Assembly (NCBI GenBank): GCA_036733985.1
Contig: DAIMZM010000008.1
Coordinates: forward strand, 1 to 39,971
Reading direction: 5' to 3'
DNA length: 39,971 nucleotides
Source: DAIMZM01 sp036733985
GTDB lineage: Bacteria > Bacillota > Dehalobacteriia > UBA4068
The notes under the pieces are model-generated. The model saw only the letters and a program-made list of their open reading frames with translations. It searched no databases and was not told the DNA's origin. Shown in pieces: positions 24,742 to 32,465 of the stretch. Position numbers and translations under genes: made by a program. Each line of letters opens with the position of its first letter. Positions within the stretch are counted from its first letter, which is position 1.

Positions 24742-26103
24742 ATGGAAGAGAAAAAGATCAGCCTGGTCAAAAGCGTCCTGTTTACAATCTGCAGCATCCT
24801 GGTGCTTGACTCGTTCGTTTCCCCGGCCATCATCGGCATTTCCTCCATCACCATCTGGATCATCACCGCGGTCATTTTCTTTATTCCCTATGGCCTGATC
24901 AGCGCGGAGCTGGGCGCGGCATACCCGGAAGACGGCGGCATCAGCGGCTGGGTCATGCATGCCTTCGGCGAAAAAGCCGGCGTGCTCGTAGGCTGGTATT
25001 ACTGGATTAACGTGGGCTTCTGGATGCCCGCGGTATTCGTGGCTTTCGCCACCTGGTTCTCCTATGCTTTTGCCCCCGCGGCGGATATGTGGGTGCTGGC
25101 CGTCCTGGCGGTGGTCATGTGCTGGCTGATGGTCTGGATCGGCGTCCGGGGCATCGAGATCAGCGTGACTGCGTCGGCTGTCGCCGCCTTACTTAAGGTG
25201 GCCGTAATGCTTTTGTTCGGAATTATGGGTATTATTTACGGCATTAAGTTCGGCCTGGCCAATGACTTCGCCTTGGAGAGTTTTATTCCCACCTTTGACA
25301 ATACGACGCAATATATCGCTGTTATCGTCTATAATTTCCTTGGGTTTGAGCTGATCGGCGCCATCGGCGACAAGATCAAGGAGCCGGGGAAAACCATTCC
25401 CCGGGTGACCATACTGGCCGGCGTCATTATCGCGGCTTTATTTATCTTCGGCACTTTCGGCATCCTGGCCGCCGTACCCGCGGCTCAGGTGGATACGGTG
25501 GACGGCTTTTTCTACGCGCTTCAGGAGCTTTGCCGGGTCTTCGGGCCCGCGGCCACGCCGGTGTTCTATGTCACCATGGTGGCCACCCTGCTGACCCTGG
25601 TTTCCAATATGATCACCTGGTCTTTGGGGGCCAATGAATCTTTTATGGCCGCCAAGCTGAACGAGCGCTCGAAATTCCTGGCGCACCGCAATCAAAAATA
25701 CGGCACCGCGGATAATCTGTATTATATTTACGGTACGGTTTCTTCGCTGCTGATCATCCTGAACTTTGCCTTGAGCGGCGACGCCAACGATATCTTCTGG
25801 ACCATCTTCTCCTTTGCCACGCTGATCTTCATCCTCTCCTATCTGTTCATGTTCCCCGCCGCCTTGAAGCTCCGCCTCAGCGATCCTGATACGCCCAGGC
25901 CTTACCGGATCCCCGGCGGCAAATTCGGCATCACCCTGTGCGTGGTCTTGACGGAGCTGGGCATCGCCGCCTGCGTCTTCTTCCTCTTTAAAGACGCCGG
26001 CAGCGGCTTCCCGCTCTGGGTCCTGATCATCGGCACGCTGCTGACCACTATCGCCGGCTGGGTGCTTTATAAGAGCGGCAAAAAGCCCGCGCCACGTTCG
26101 TAG
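24742..26103 (+). CDS. aguD: Agmatine/putrescine antiporter (APC family)
   Basis: This 453-residue transporter has about twelve membrane segments, the standard size for the amino acid-polyamine-organocation family. The first helices read SLVKSVLFTICSILVLDSF and IGISSITIW, close to the AguD group, and the PEDGGISGWV loop in helix 3 is the substrate-binding region of the family. It should import agmatine in exchange for putrescine, feeding aguA and ptcA upstream. GAGGAGGG lies 9 nt before the ATG. Carbamate kinase, usually part of such clusters, does not follow; a palindromic terminator does. Confidence 0.9.
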   Translation: MEEKKISLVKSVLFTICSILVLDSFVSPAIIGISSITIWIITAVIFFIPYGLISAELGAAYPEDGGISGWVMHAFGEKAGVLVGWYYWINVGFWMPAVFVAFATWFSYAFAPAADMWVLAVLAVVMCWLMVWIGVRGIEISVTASAVAALLKVAVMLLFGIMGIIYGIKFGLANDFALESFIPTFDNTTQYIAVIVYNFLGFELIGAIGDKIKEPGKTIPRVTILAGVIIAALFIFGTFGILAAVPAAQVDTVDGFFYALQELCRVFGPAATPVFYVTMVATLLTLVSNMITWSLGANESFMAAKLNERSKFLAHRNQKYGTADNLYYIYGTVSSLLIILNFALSGDANDIFWTIFSFATLIFILSYLFMFPAALKLRLSDPDTPRPYRIPGGKFGITLCVVLTELGIAACVFFLFKDAGSGFPLWVLIIGTLLTTIAGWVLYKSGKKPAPRS

Positions 26104-26136
26104 CGGATCAACGCTGTACAAAAAACGCCATTCCAG

Positions 26137-26192
26137 CCATACCGATAAAAACAGGGCCGCCCCGCGGGGCGGCCCTGTTTTTATCGGTATGG
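26137..26192. terminator. 56-nt perfect palindrome, bidirectional terminator
   Basis: Arms of 28 nt (26137-26164 and 26165-26192) are fully complementary, with a GC-rich centre (GGGCCGCCCCG and its complement) flanked by A5 on one side and T5 on the other, so either strand forms a hairpin followed by U-rich sequence. It lies between the converging antiporter and AbrB-type genes. Confidence 0.95.
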
Positions 26193-26304
26193 CCCTGGCT
26201 GGGCTGGGCAGGGCTAATGGACAGCGGGCCTGGATGATGTTCCTGTTGTCCATCAGGACTCCCCATAATACGCATACGGCTTCGGTATGGATAGTAACTT
26301 GGCC

Positions 26305-27357
26305 TTATTTTACGATAAAAGGAAAATTTAGCTTCAGCAGCAGGATCAGCAATTGCGGGAACAGGCTGGCGGTAACCAGCAGGCGGATAATCTGGAAAGC
26401 AGCCACTACGGAGGCTGAAACATGCATATCCATTGCCAGCAGAGAAACGTCGCCGGCTCCCGCCGGGGTGGTTGACAGCATGGCCATGCGCAAAGTCATG
26501 CCTCCCCATTTATGCAGGCTGAAAGCCAGCAGCAGGCAGCAAATCAAATATAGGGTGATGATAATCACCACGATCAGCACATCCAAATCCTGAAGCAGCA
26601 TGATATCATCCCGGGAGATGCTGCAGCCGATATAAGCACCCGCCAGCGCCTGGGTGCCCCTGCGCAGGTTCAGCGACATATAGGCGTGGCCGGTGAGCAG
26701 ATTCCATATTGACACCGAAACCAGGGAAAAAAGCAGCGTGCCTGCGGGGATGCCGCTGATCCAGCCCAAAACGCCGCAGCCCAGCGCCAGGGCAAATGTT
26801 TTGATCAGCGCCACGGCTTGTTTGTCCGTTTGTTGGGCGGGCGGATGCTCTTCCGCTACGGGCTGCTGTTCGCCCTTGGTCAGCAGCACGATCAGGAAAG
26901 GATAGATCAGCAGGCCAACCAGCAGCCGGATAAATTGCAGGATGATCACCACCGCCATATTGGCACCCAGATCCTCGGCAATGACAGACACGTCGCTCAG
27001 ACCGCCGGGGACTACGCTCATGTAGGAGGTGAGTTTATCCAGAGACGTAAAACGGTACAGCACCGTGCCGATGATCAGAAACATCAGCGCATAACCGGCG
27101 ATCAGCCAGACGGCTTGCTTCACATAGGATTTCAGCCCTTTCAGCTCTTCTTTATGCACCGAACAAGCGATAAAAGCCCCGGAGCAGGCTTGGGCCAGCA
27201 CCTTGCAGAACACGGGCATATAAGCCAGACCCAGGACCAGGTTCAGCAGCACGGTGCCGATGATGGCTCCGATCACCATTCCCCCGGGAATGTGCAGCTT
27301 CAGGAACACCAATCCAAAGACAGCGGCCACGCCCATTGTCAGCAGCAAATTTTCCAC
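26305..27357 (-). CDS. AbrB-type integral membrane protein (former 'ammonia monooxygenase' family)
   Basis: The 350-residue protein has about ten hydrophobic helices in two repeats; each repeat carries a glycine-rich helix (LKLHIPGGMVIGAIIG; GWISGIPAGTLLFSLV) and a later PGG/PAG turn (VVPGGLSDVSVIAEDLG; TTPAGAGDVSLLAMDM). This duplicated pattern is that of PF05145, often annotated 'AbrB family transcriptional regulator' or 'ammonia monooxygenase' although it is a membrane protein with no enzyme features; transport is likely but the substrate is not known. The start is a GTG with GAGGAG 9 nt upstream. It is the last gene of the tctBA/MBL unit. Confidence 0.85.
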   Translation of the reverse strand: MENLLLTMGVAAVFGLVFLKLHIPGGMVIGAIIGTVLLNLVLGLAYMPVFCKVLAQACSGAFIACSVHKEELKGLKSYVKQAVWLIAGYALMFLIIGTVLYRFTSLDKLTSYMSVVPGGLSDVSVIAEDLGANMAVVIILQFIRLLVGLLIYPFLIVLLTKGEQQPVAEEHPPAQQTDKQAVALIKTFALALGCGVLGWISGIPAGTLLFSLVSVSIWNLLTGHAYMSLNLRRGTQALAGAYIGCSISRDDIMLLQDLDVLIVVIIITLYLICCLLLAFSLHKWGGMTLRMAMLSTTPAGAGDVSLLAMDMHVSASVVAAFQIIRLLVTASLFPQLLILLLKLNFPFIVK

Positions 27358-27400
27358 CGGCAGCTACTCCTCTTCCACACCGCGCCTTGGCGTGGAATCC

Positions 27401-28141
27401 TTAATTGTCATAGATTCTGGCTGGCTCGTATACGAAACAACGGTCCACAGCAGCTTTTATTACCGTATCCGGCGCAAAAGACGCCAAGTGGCCCGTGAAT
27501 TCCGCCAATGCCCGCGAGCCGGGGGCATAATGGGTGGGGATTACCACCTGGGCGCCTACCCAGGCTACTGCTATAGCAGCCTCCCGGGGTGTCATCTCGC
27601 AGGAGCTGTCCGCCTGGATGCGGGAAATGCCCACGCACATCAACTCCGGATGATACAGCTCCCGCAGCAGCTTCATATCGGAATACAGGCAGGTATCACC
27701 GGTATGATAATAGGTTACGCCCGGTTCCACTTGAATAACGAAACCCAGGGGCGTGCCGTATACCGGGACGCCCGCCACCTCGCTGCGGGACACATGAAAA
27801 GCCCGGACTGTGCGGACGACAGTGGAACCGTAGCGCTTCTCATCGCCGTAAATGGTCTTTTTCAGCCGATCCGACATTTCCGGATATTGCTTCTTCAATT
27901 GCAGCCATACATCGCTGGCGGATAGCAATTCCGCAGAGGCGCCCTGCATGATCTTGGCCGCGTCGCCCAAGTGATCGAAAGCATGATGCGTGGTTAAGAT
28001 CAAGTCCACATCCTGATAATCGGCGCTGGCGGTGTTGGTAAGGCCGTTTCCGTCGATATAAGGATCCACCAGGATACGGAAGCCGTCGCCGCGGACGATC
28101 TCTACGCACATGGCCCCGTGATAGCTAAACGTAACACTCAT
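27401..28141 (-). CDS. Metallo-beta-lactamase-fold hydrolase, UlaG-like, with altered metal motif
   Basis: The 246-residue protein has the MBL-fold order of motifs: MSVTFSYHGAMCVEI, the LVDPYI strand, the metal motif, HTGDT (about 142-146) and IPTHY (about 201). The canonical HxHxDH is here HHAFDH, so the second histidine of the motif is alanine while the neighbouring position is histidine. This may change or remove one metal site; alternatively the extra histidine substitutes for it. Members act on phosphorylated sugars, lactones or nucleotides; no substrate can be assigned. AAGGAGG lies 6 nt before the ATG. It stands between tctA and the AbrB-type gene. Confidence 0.82.
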   Translation of the reverse strand: MSVTFSYHGAMCVEIVRGDGFRILVDPYIDGNGLTNTASADYQDVDLILTTHHAFDHLGDAAKIMQGASAELLSASDVWLQLKKQYPEMSDRLKKTIYGDEKRYGSTVVRTVRAFHVSRSEVAGVPVYGTPLGFVIQVEPGVTYYHTGDTCLYSDMKLLRELYHPELMCVGISRIQADSSCEMTPREAAIAVAWVGAQVVIPTHYAPGSRALAEFTGHLASFAPDTVIKAAVDRCFVYEPARIYDN

Positions 28142-28156
28142 AAAAAACCTCCTTGG

Positions 28157-28189
28157 CGAAAGAAAGCGAGCCGGGCAGACCCGGCTCGC
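28157..28189 (-). terminator. Terminator-like hairpin between tctA and the MBL gene
   Basis: Perfect 10-nt arms (28166-28175 and 28180-28189), 4-nt loop, followed on the minus strand by TTTCTTTC. It probably stops part of the tctBA transcript just before the MBL ribosome site. Confidence 0.75.
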
Positions 28190-28213
28190 CGGTATGGTTT
28201 GCGGCCGAAACAG

Positions 28214-29707
28214 TTATTGCGGTTCCACGCCTTGTTTCTGACGGCGTTTTTTCATAATGACCGGTAATAAGATACAGGCCAAGCTGATTACGAACAACAC
28301 GACGACGATGGGTTCGGCGAATATCTGCCAGAAGTTATCATAGGCCTGCAGGACTCGCAACAATTCCGCGTCGGCGATGGGGCCCAGGAGGATGCCTAAG
28401 ATCACCGGTACAATGGGAAAATTATTCTTTTTCATCAGGAAGCCCAGCGCGCTGAACATGATCATCAGGCCGGCGTCAAAGATGGCGTTGCGGCTGGCAA
28501 AAGCGCCTACGATGGCAAAAACCATGATGCAGGGCACCAAATAGCGCACCGGTATCCGGATAAGGCGGGCGCCGAGGCAGCACAGTACCGTTCCCAGGAG
28601 TACCATAACGATCTGCTGCACGAACAGGGAGGAAAAAGCGGTGTAGATGATATCCTGATTATCCAGAAACAGCCGGGGGCCGGGCGTCCAGCCCTGGATG
28701 ATCAGGCCACCCAGCATGATTGCCGTAGCGGTACTGCCGGGGATGCCCAGCACGAACATGGTTGCCAGAGCGCCGCCTTCCGAGGCATTGTCGGCGGTTT
28801 CGCAGCTCACGACGCCCTCCGGGATACCGGTCCCATACTTTTCCGGATGGCGGGAGAAGTTTTTGGATTGGTTATAGGCCAGGAGGGCGGCTACGGAAGC
28901 GCCGGCTGCGGGCATAATACCGACAATGATGCCCAGCGCGGCGCACCAGATCATGCGGAGAATATGTCTGAAACCCTCCGCCACGCCTTTGACAATACCC
29001 ACGATGGCTTTTTCTTTAGCGGAGTATTCCGCCACATATTGCTTACGCTGTTTGATCTGGTTATACAGCTCGGGGAGCGCCACCAGGCCGATGAGAGCGG
29101 GCACCAGGGGAAAGCCGTCCATCAAATAAACAGACCCCATTGCGCCGCGGATAGCGCCGGTAGTGCTGATCCCCACCGTACCCAAAAGCACGCCGGCAGC
29201 GCCGGCGAACAGGCTTTTGACGATATCATCGGACAGGCTGCCGACTACGCTGAGGCCGAACACCACCACCATGAACATTTCGGCGGGCCCGAAACGCAGG
29301 GCAAAGTTTGCCAGGGGCTCGCAAATCAGCAGAAGGCAGAGGCTGCCTAAGAGACCGCCCGTCACGGATCTGGCCAAAGCCAAACCCATGGCCCGGTTGG
29401 ATTCGCCTTTTAACGTCATGGGATAACCATCCAGTACCGCGCAAAGACTGCCGGGCGTGCCTGGGATATTGATCATGATCGCGGTGACCGTGCCGCCGAA
29501 CAGGGAGCCGCTATAAATCGACATCAGTAACACCAAAGCGGTCAAGGGATCCATCGCATAGGTAAAGGGCAGCATCAGCGCGATGCCCATGCCGCCGTTC
29601 ATGCCCGGCAAAAAACCCAGCACCAGCCCAAAGGTCACGCCGGCCAGCATAAACATTAGATAGTGCGGCTGCAAGACGACTGAAAAGCCGGAAATGAAAG
29701 TTTCCAT
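28214..29707 (-). CDS. tctA: Tripartite tricarboxylate transporter large permease (TctA family)
   Basis: This 497-residue membrane protein of about 11-12 helices has the TctA hallmarks GVTFGLVLGFLPGMNGGMG near the N-terminus and GIMPAAGASVAALLAYNQSK in the second half, the twin conserved glycine/proline motifs of the family. It forms the ion-driven translocation channel of a three-part importer for carboxylates, working with TctB and an extracellular TctC receptor. AGGAGGT lies 9 nt before the ATG, and the TctB stop falls within that site. No intact TctC gene is in the window. Confidence 0.93.
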   Translation of the reverse strand: METFISGFSVVLQPHYLMFMLAGVTFGLVLGFLPGMNGGMGIALMLPFTYAMDPLTALVLLMSIYSGSLFGGTVTAIMINIPGTPGSLCAVLDGYPMTLKGESNRAMGLALARSVTGGLLGSLCLLLICEPLANFALRFGPAEMFMVVVFGLSVVGSLSDDIVKSLFAGAAGVLLGTVGISTTGAIRGAMGSVYLMDGFPLVPALIGLVALPELYNQIKQRKQYVAEYSAKEKAIVGIVKGVAEGFRHILRMIWCAALGIIVGIMPAAGASVAALLAYNQSKNFSRHPEKYGTGIPEGVVSCETADNASEGGALATMFVLGIPGSTATAIMLGGLIIQGWTPGPRLFLDNQDIIYTAFSSLFVQQIVMVLLGTVLCCLGARLIRIPVRYLVPCIMVFAIVGAFASRNAIFDAGLMIMFSALGFLMKKNNFPIVPVILGILLGPIADAELLRVLQAYDNFWQIFAEPIVVVLFVISLACILLPVIMKKRRQKQGVEPQ

Positions 29708-29721
29708 TATATTCTTACCTC

Positions 29722-30198
29722 CTAGATCAAGAAACCCTTAGGCAAAGGTACGCCCAGGAAATAATCAAAGACCATATACATAGCCACGGCCAGCGCCACG
29801 GCGGCCACTAAAATGGCAACCCTGTTTTTGGCTTTCAGATACCAGAATAACCCGAATAAATAAATCACGGTGGAAACAATAAAGCCGATATGGTTGATGA
29901 CCGCCAAATAAACTACGGTGGCCAGGAAGCAGACGCCGACGCGAAGCCAATTTTCCCGGCCCAGCTTTTTCTGTTCGGCGGTAGCGGCAGGCGGCGGACT
30001 GTCCTCTGCGGGCAGGGCGGCTTTCAGGGCACGGTATTCCCGGATCACGATGGCGAGATAAAGCACGACTAAAAAAATGAATACCGGTTTGATCAATGCG
30101 ATGGCTTTCGCGCCTGCATCCGCAACGTCAATCATATAGTATATCGCCCAGGCTAGAACGGCTGTGGGCACATATATCTTTTTCAGCAACGCAAACAT
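29722..30198 (-). CDS. tctB: Tripartite tricarboxylate transporter small permease (TctB family)
   Basis: This 158-residue protein has four hydrophobic helices separated by a charged loop rich in Ala/Pro/Glu (about 72-90) and ends with FDYFLGVPLPKGFLI, a typical TctB C-terminus. It is the small membrane subunit of the carboxylate importer. GGAGA lies 5-6 nt before the ATG. It precedes tctA by 14 nt; upstream there is only a stem-loop and a receptor-like tail. Confidence 0.9.
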   Translation of the reverse strand: MFALLKKIYVPTAVLAWAIYYMIDVADAGAKAIALIKPVFIFLVVLYLAIVIREYRALKAALPAEDSPPPAATAEQKKLGRENWLRVGVCFLATVVYLAVINHIGFIVSTVIYLFGLFWYLKAKNRVAILVAAVALAVAMYMVFDYFLGVPLPKGFLI

Positions 30199-30253
30199 AA
30201 ACGTCTCCTTCTCTATCCCAGTTTATTTGAATTGTCACTGGGTATTTGCGCGG

Positions 30254-30296
30254 AGCAGCCCCGCCATACGCAAGGGAGAAATACGGCGGGGCTGCT
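30254..30296 (-). other. GC-rich stem-loop upstream of tctB
   Basis: Fifteen-base arms (30254-30268 and 30282-30296) match at 14 positions. It lies just after the stop of the receptor-like tail, the usual place for the stem-loop that protects binding-protein mRNA from 3' decay. No T-run follows. Confidence 0.6.
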
Positions 30297-30308
30297 TCAA
30301 GGGCAAGA

Positions 30309-30392
30309 TCACTGGGCGGTAGCGGCCAAAGCGTCTTTATAGGTATTGGCCATTTCGTCCAGCTCGTCATCCATACCCGCTCTACCCGCTTG
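30309..30392 (-). pseudogene. Possible C-terminal remnant of the TctC receptor gene
   Basis: A 27-codon frame between TAA at 30393 and TGA at 30309 reads AGMDDELDEMANTYKDALAATAQ near its end (shown here in two parts: AGMDDELDEMA and NTYKDALAATAQ). The acidic-helical ending, its place immediately before tctB and the stem-loop after it suggest the tail of a lost TctC receptor. No start and no upstream receptor sequence can be found. The match is to general character only, not to a specific motif. Confidence 0.4.
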
Positions 30393-30651
30393 TTATATTC
30401 GGAAAGCGCGTTGGAGATTGATATTTACTCCGTATATATCGCCAATTTCTGCGAATATTTCGCAGGTTATCCATTTCCGCGCCTTTGATAGACTACTACC
30501 GGGCATCACCGGAAACCGGTAAACAGATTTTCTGGAACGTCCCAGGCAAGACCCAGGCGGAAGCCAAAGAAAGCTGAAAGCCGCTATCACCAACAGGAGG
30601 TCAAGGGCGGCGCAGCCGCCTGTTCACCCTTGATATCCAGCTCCGATAGTG

Positions 30652-30723
30652 TTACCGGGGCAGCGGCTCCCGAATTTTTGCCCGGCGCTCATTTTCTTCC
30701 GCACCGCGATGCTTTCTGATCAT
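30652..30723 (-). pseudogene. Truncated start of an IS256-like transposase
   Basis: A well-placed GGAGG (8 nt before the ATG) leads into a 23-residue frame beginning MIRKHRGAEENERRAKIRE, then a stop. From memory, several Firmicute IS256-type transposases begin with a very similar Lys/Arg/Glu-rich segment ending in KIRELL. If so, only the first 19 or so codons remain. The assignment is tentative. Confidence 0.4.
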
Positions 30724-30728
30724 AATAT

Positions 30729-30773
30729 AAACCTCCGCTATGGTGCTTCTATTCTACACCACAGCAGAGGTTT
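30729..30773. repeat. Inverted repeat before the transposase-like start
   Basis: Arms 30729-30745 and 30757-30773 (17 nt, 15 matching) with an 11-nt spacer. Its place directly upstream of the transposase-like start suggests an insertion-sequence end, but it could be an unrelated hairpin. Confidence 0.5.
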
Positions 30774-30870
30774 ACAGAACATTTGGGACGGCTTCCTGCG
30801 GTTAACTCCGCAGGAGCAACCTTCACTTGAACCTGAAGCTGCGGGCGGCTTGTATGGAAGACGCTTTCCG

Positions 30871-31506
30871 CTACAGCCCCAGGCTCTCCTTGATCAGCAC
30901 GATCTCCATAGCAAAACCGCACATCTTCTGTAAATGCACCACCAGGCCGCAGCAGATGCGCTGAGCATGGTTGCAGTCATAACATTTGTCCCCTGTGGCG
31001 GCGCAGGGCGTCCGATAGCCCAGGCGCCTGGCGTTCTGCGGCGCCGCTATATTGCGGGCGCGCCAGATGGCGTCCTCCAGCGTGGGCGCAATTTTATTGA
31101 CGCCCGCAACGATATACACCTTCTCATGGCCGAACAAGGTGCCTGCCACCCGGTTGCCCCGGCGGTCAATATTCACCAATTCGCCGCTGGCCGCTATGCC
31201 ATTCACCGAAGCGAGAAAGATCTCCGTATCCACGGTTTCCAGGGCAGCTTCCTGAAAATCCCGCAATTGCCCCGGCCCCACCTGGCCGCGATGGGCTTCG
31301 CTGGGCTCGAACACCTGATTATGTAAAACCAGCCGCTCATAGATCGCCAGGGCTTCCAGGGTTAGCGAATCGCCCAGGCCCACCCGGCGCCCGTCAATGC
31401 TGTTATCCAGGTAAACGGCAGCCGACTCCTTATCGTCAAAAACACTGACCGCGTAGCCCTTTTTCATCAGCGCCGCGCTGACATGATCAAGATCAATGGG
31501 TTCCAT
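30871..31506 (-). CDS. LUD-domain (LutC/DUF162-like) protein
   Basis: This 211-residue protein matches the LUD domain found in lactate-utilisation proteins: GLGDSLTLEAL, ASVNGIAASGELVNIDRRGNR (shortened) and VAGVNKIAPTLEDAI. The C-terminus has a cysteine cluster (TPCAATGDKCYDC, then ICCG), as in the stand-alone Clostridial LUD proteins. The function of this stand-alone type is not established; it may act with Fe-S or flavin enzymes. I chose the ATG at 31506, 8 nt after AGGGGG, over the ATG at 31512, only 2 nt from it. It is preceded by a terminator and its own AT-rich promoter region, so it is a separate unit. Confidence 0.88.
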   Translation of the reverse strand: MEPIDLDHVSAALMKKGYAVSVFDDKESAAVYLDNSIDGRRVGLGDSLTLEALAIYERLVLHNQVFEPSEAHRGQVGPGQLRDFQEAALETVDTEIFLASVNGIAASGELVNIDRRGNRVAGTLFGHEKVYIVAGVNKIAPTLEDAIWRARNIAAPQNARRLGYRTPCAATGDKCYDCNHAQRICCGLVVHLQKMCGFAMEIVLIKESLGL

Positions 31507-31549
31507 ACGCATAACCCCCTATTATCATATTACTAAAACGCCGTGTTTC

Positions 31550-31579
31550 TTTATACTATTTATTATATCTCTTAAACAA
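31550..31579 (-). promoter_or_regulatory. Candidate promoter of the LUD-domain gene
   Basis: On the minus strand, TTGTTT (31579-31574) and TATAAA (31555-31550) are 18 nt apart; a further TATAAT lies at 31567-31562. The stretch is AT-rich and lies between a terminator and the gene. Confidence 0.45.
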
Positions 31580-31641
31580 TGGAAAATTGGAACCCGGTAC
31601 GGCCTTTGCAGCAAACTGCCGGCGGCAATACCTTATCCCCA

Positions 31642-31689
31642 AAAAAACCGGGAGCATCCCAGCGCTACCCAAACCGCGTGGATGCTCCC
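31642..31689 (-). terminator. Rho-independent terminator of the peptide-type ABC operon
   Basis: Ten-base arms GGGAGCATCC/GGATGCTCCC (31650-31659 and 31680-31689) are followed on the minus strand by GGTTTTTTT. It lies downstream of the cyclophilin-type gene and the racemase remnant. Confidence 0.88.
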
Positions 31690-31718
31690 TTTGCTTACGA
31701 ACCAAAAAGGTTATGCCG

Positions 31719-31828
31719 CTAGATCAGGAACCCTTCATTAAGCGGGTCGTCCGGATCAAGAACCAGCTGGTTAAAACCGGTGATCCAGGCGGCCCGGCGA
31801 TGCGGGGAATGATGTCTTTGTACCGCCA
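31719..31828 (-). pseudogene. C-terminal remnant of a proline racemase/hydroxyproline epimerase-family gene
   Basis: The minus strand encodes YKDIIPRIAG and then, one base out of frame, AAWITGFNQLVLDPDDPL followed by NEGFLI and a stop. The pair matches the conserved C-terminal end of proline racemase-family enzymes (…IIP.I.GRA.ITG…..DP.DP…GF). The frame change falls at about 31792-31798 and an in-frame stop lies just upstream, so only about 35 codons survive. It shows that a racemase/epimerase gene once followed the ABC operon, which fits amino acid use. Confidence 0.75.
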
Positions 31829-31862
31829 TTATAGGAGGACGATACAGCGTTAGCTGTCACGT

Positions 31863-32444
31863 TTACGGCTGACGCCAATAATAGGGCAGCTCATGGCCGC
31901 GCAGACGCCCCGGCTCGTCATAGTTGACGCCCCAGGTCTCGATTTGCACGGAACGGATGATTAGGGGCTGAACAGGACGATTGATCTCAAATTTCAGGCC
32001 GGGAGCCGGCTCCACAGGGACCAGCTCCACCCTCTCCCAGCGCATAACCTCTTCCAGCCCGGATCTGACCAGGCCGAAGGCGGGATAACGGCCGTCCAGT
32101 TTTTTGCTGTAGGCCAGGGGGAAGAAAAATTCTCCGCCGGATATCTCATCTATGGCATAGCCGCCCATACCCACTGAGCCCACATCCATGGGCAGGGTAT
32201 TGTCCACGCCCTGGCACCGGGACTCGTTGGGAATAAGATATTTGCAGTCCTCCCGGCCAAAGGCGGTATAGCTCATATCCGCCACCCAGCCTGGAACGAT
32301 GCGCTGGATGGCGTAATTGTCGTAGCAACCCCGGCGGGCCAGCCAGATAAAGCTGTTTACTGTATTCGGCGCCTGCTCCGGGTAGAGCTCGATGACTATT
32401 TTTGCTCCGTTATCCATCAGGATTGTGGCTTGCGGCCGTTGCAT
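31863..32444 (-). CDS. Divergent cyclophilin-type protein ending the ABC operon
   Basis: This 193-residue protein has cyclophilin-type peptidyl-prolyl isomerase features: ATILMDNGAKIVIELYPEQAP, NTVNSFIWLAR and YDNYAIQRIVPGW, the last being the counterpart of the active-site 'FHR..PGF'. The arginine is kept, but the following Phe is Trp and the catalytic-region Gln is replaced (WVADM for FMxQG), so isomerase activity is doubtful and binding of the ABC cargo or a peptide is an alternative. There is no signal peptide. I chose the ATG at 32444, 5 nt after GGAGG, rather than the TTG at 32462 or the ATG at 32456, which overlaps that site. It starts 21 nt after the DppC-type gene and is the last gene before the terminator. 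Confidence 0.87.
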   Translation of the reverse strand: MQRPQATILMDNGAKIVIELYPEQAPNTVNSFIWLARRGCYDNYAIQRIVPGWVADMSYTAFGREDCKYLIPNESRCQGVDNTLPMDVGSVGMGGYAIDEISGGEFFFPLAYSKKLDGRYPAFGLVRSGLEEVMRWERVELVPVEPAPGLKFEINRPVQPLIIRSVQIETWGVNYDEPGRLRGHELPYYWRQP

Positions 32445-32465
32445 ATAGTCCTCCATGGGCAATGT

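Larger units (their letters stand above)
30393..30870. other. Gene debris region without intact genes
   Basis: About 480 nt between the receptor-like tail and the LUD-domain gene. It holds a short transposase-like start, an 8-nt-arm hairpin (30794-30815, TCCTGCGG/CCGCAGGA) and a longer one at 30729-30773, but no complete gene. Frames on both strands are broken by stops, so I read it as remains of deletions and an insertion. Confidence 0.5.

Noticed and set aside
30488..30588. A plus-strand stretch reading like coding sequence (IDYYRASPETGKQIFWNV)
   Set aside because: It has no start or ribosome site, is closed by a stop within about 35 codons and resembles no family I know.
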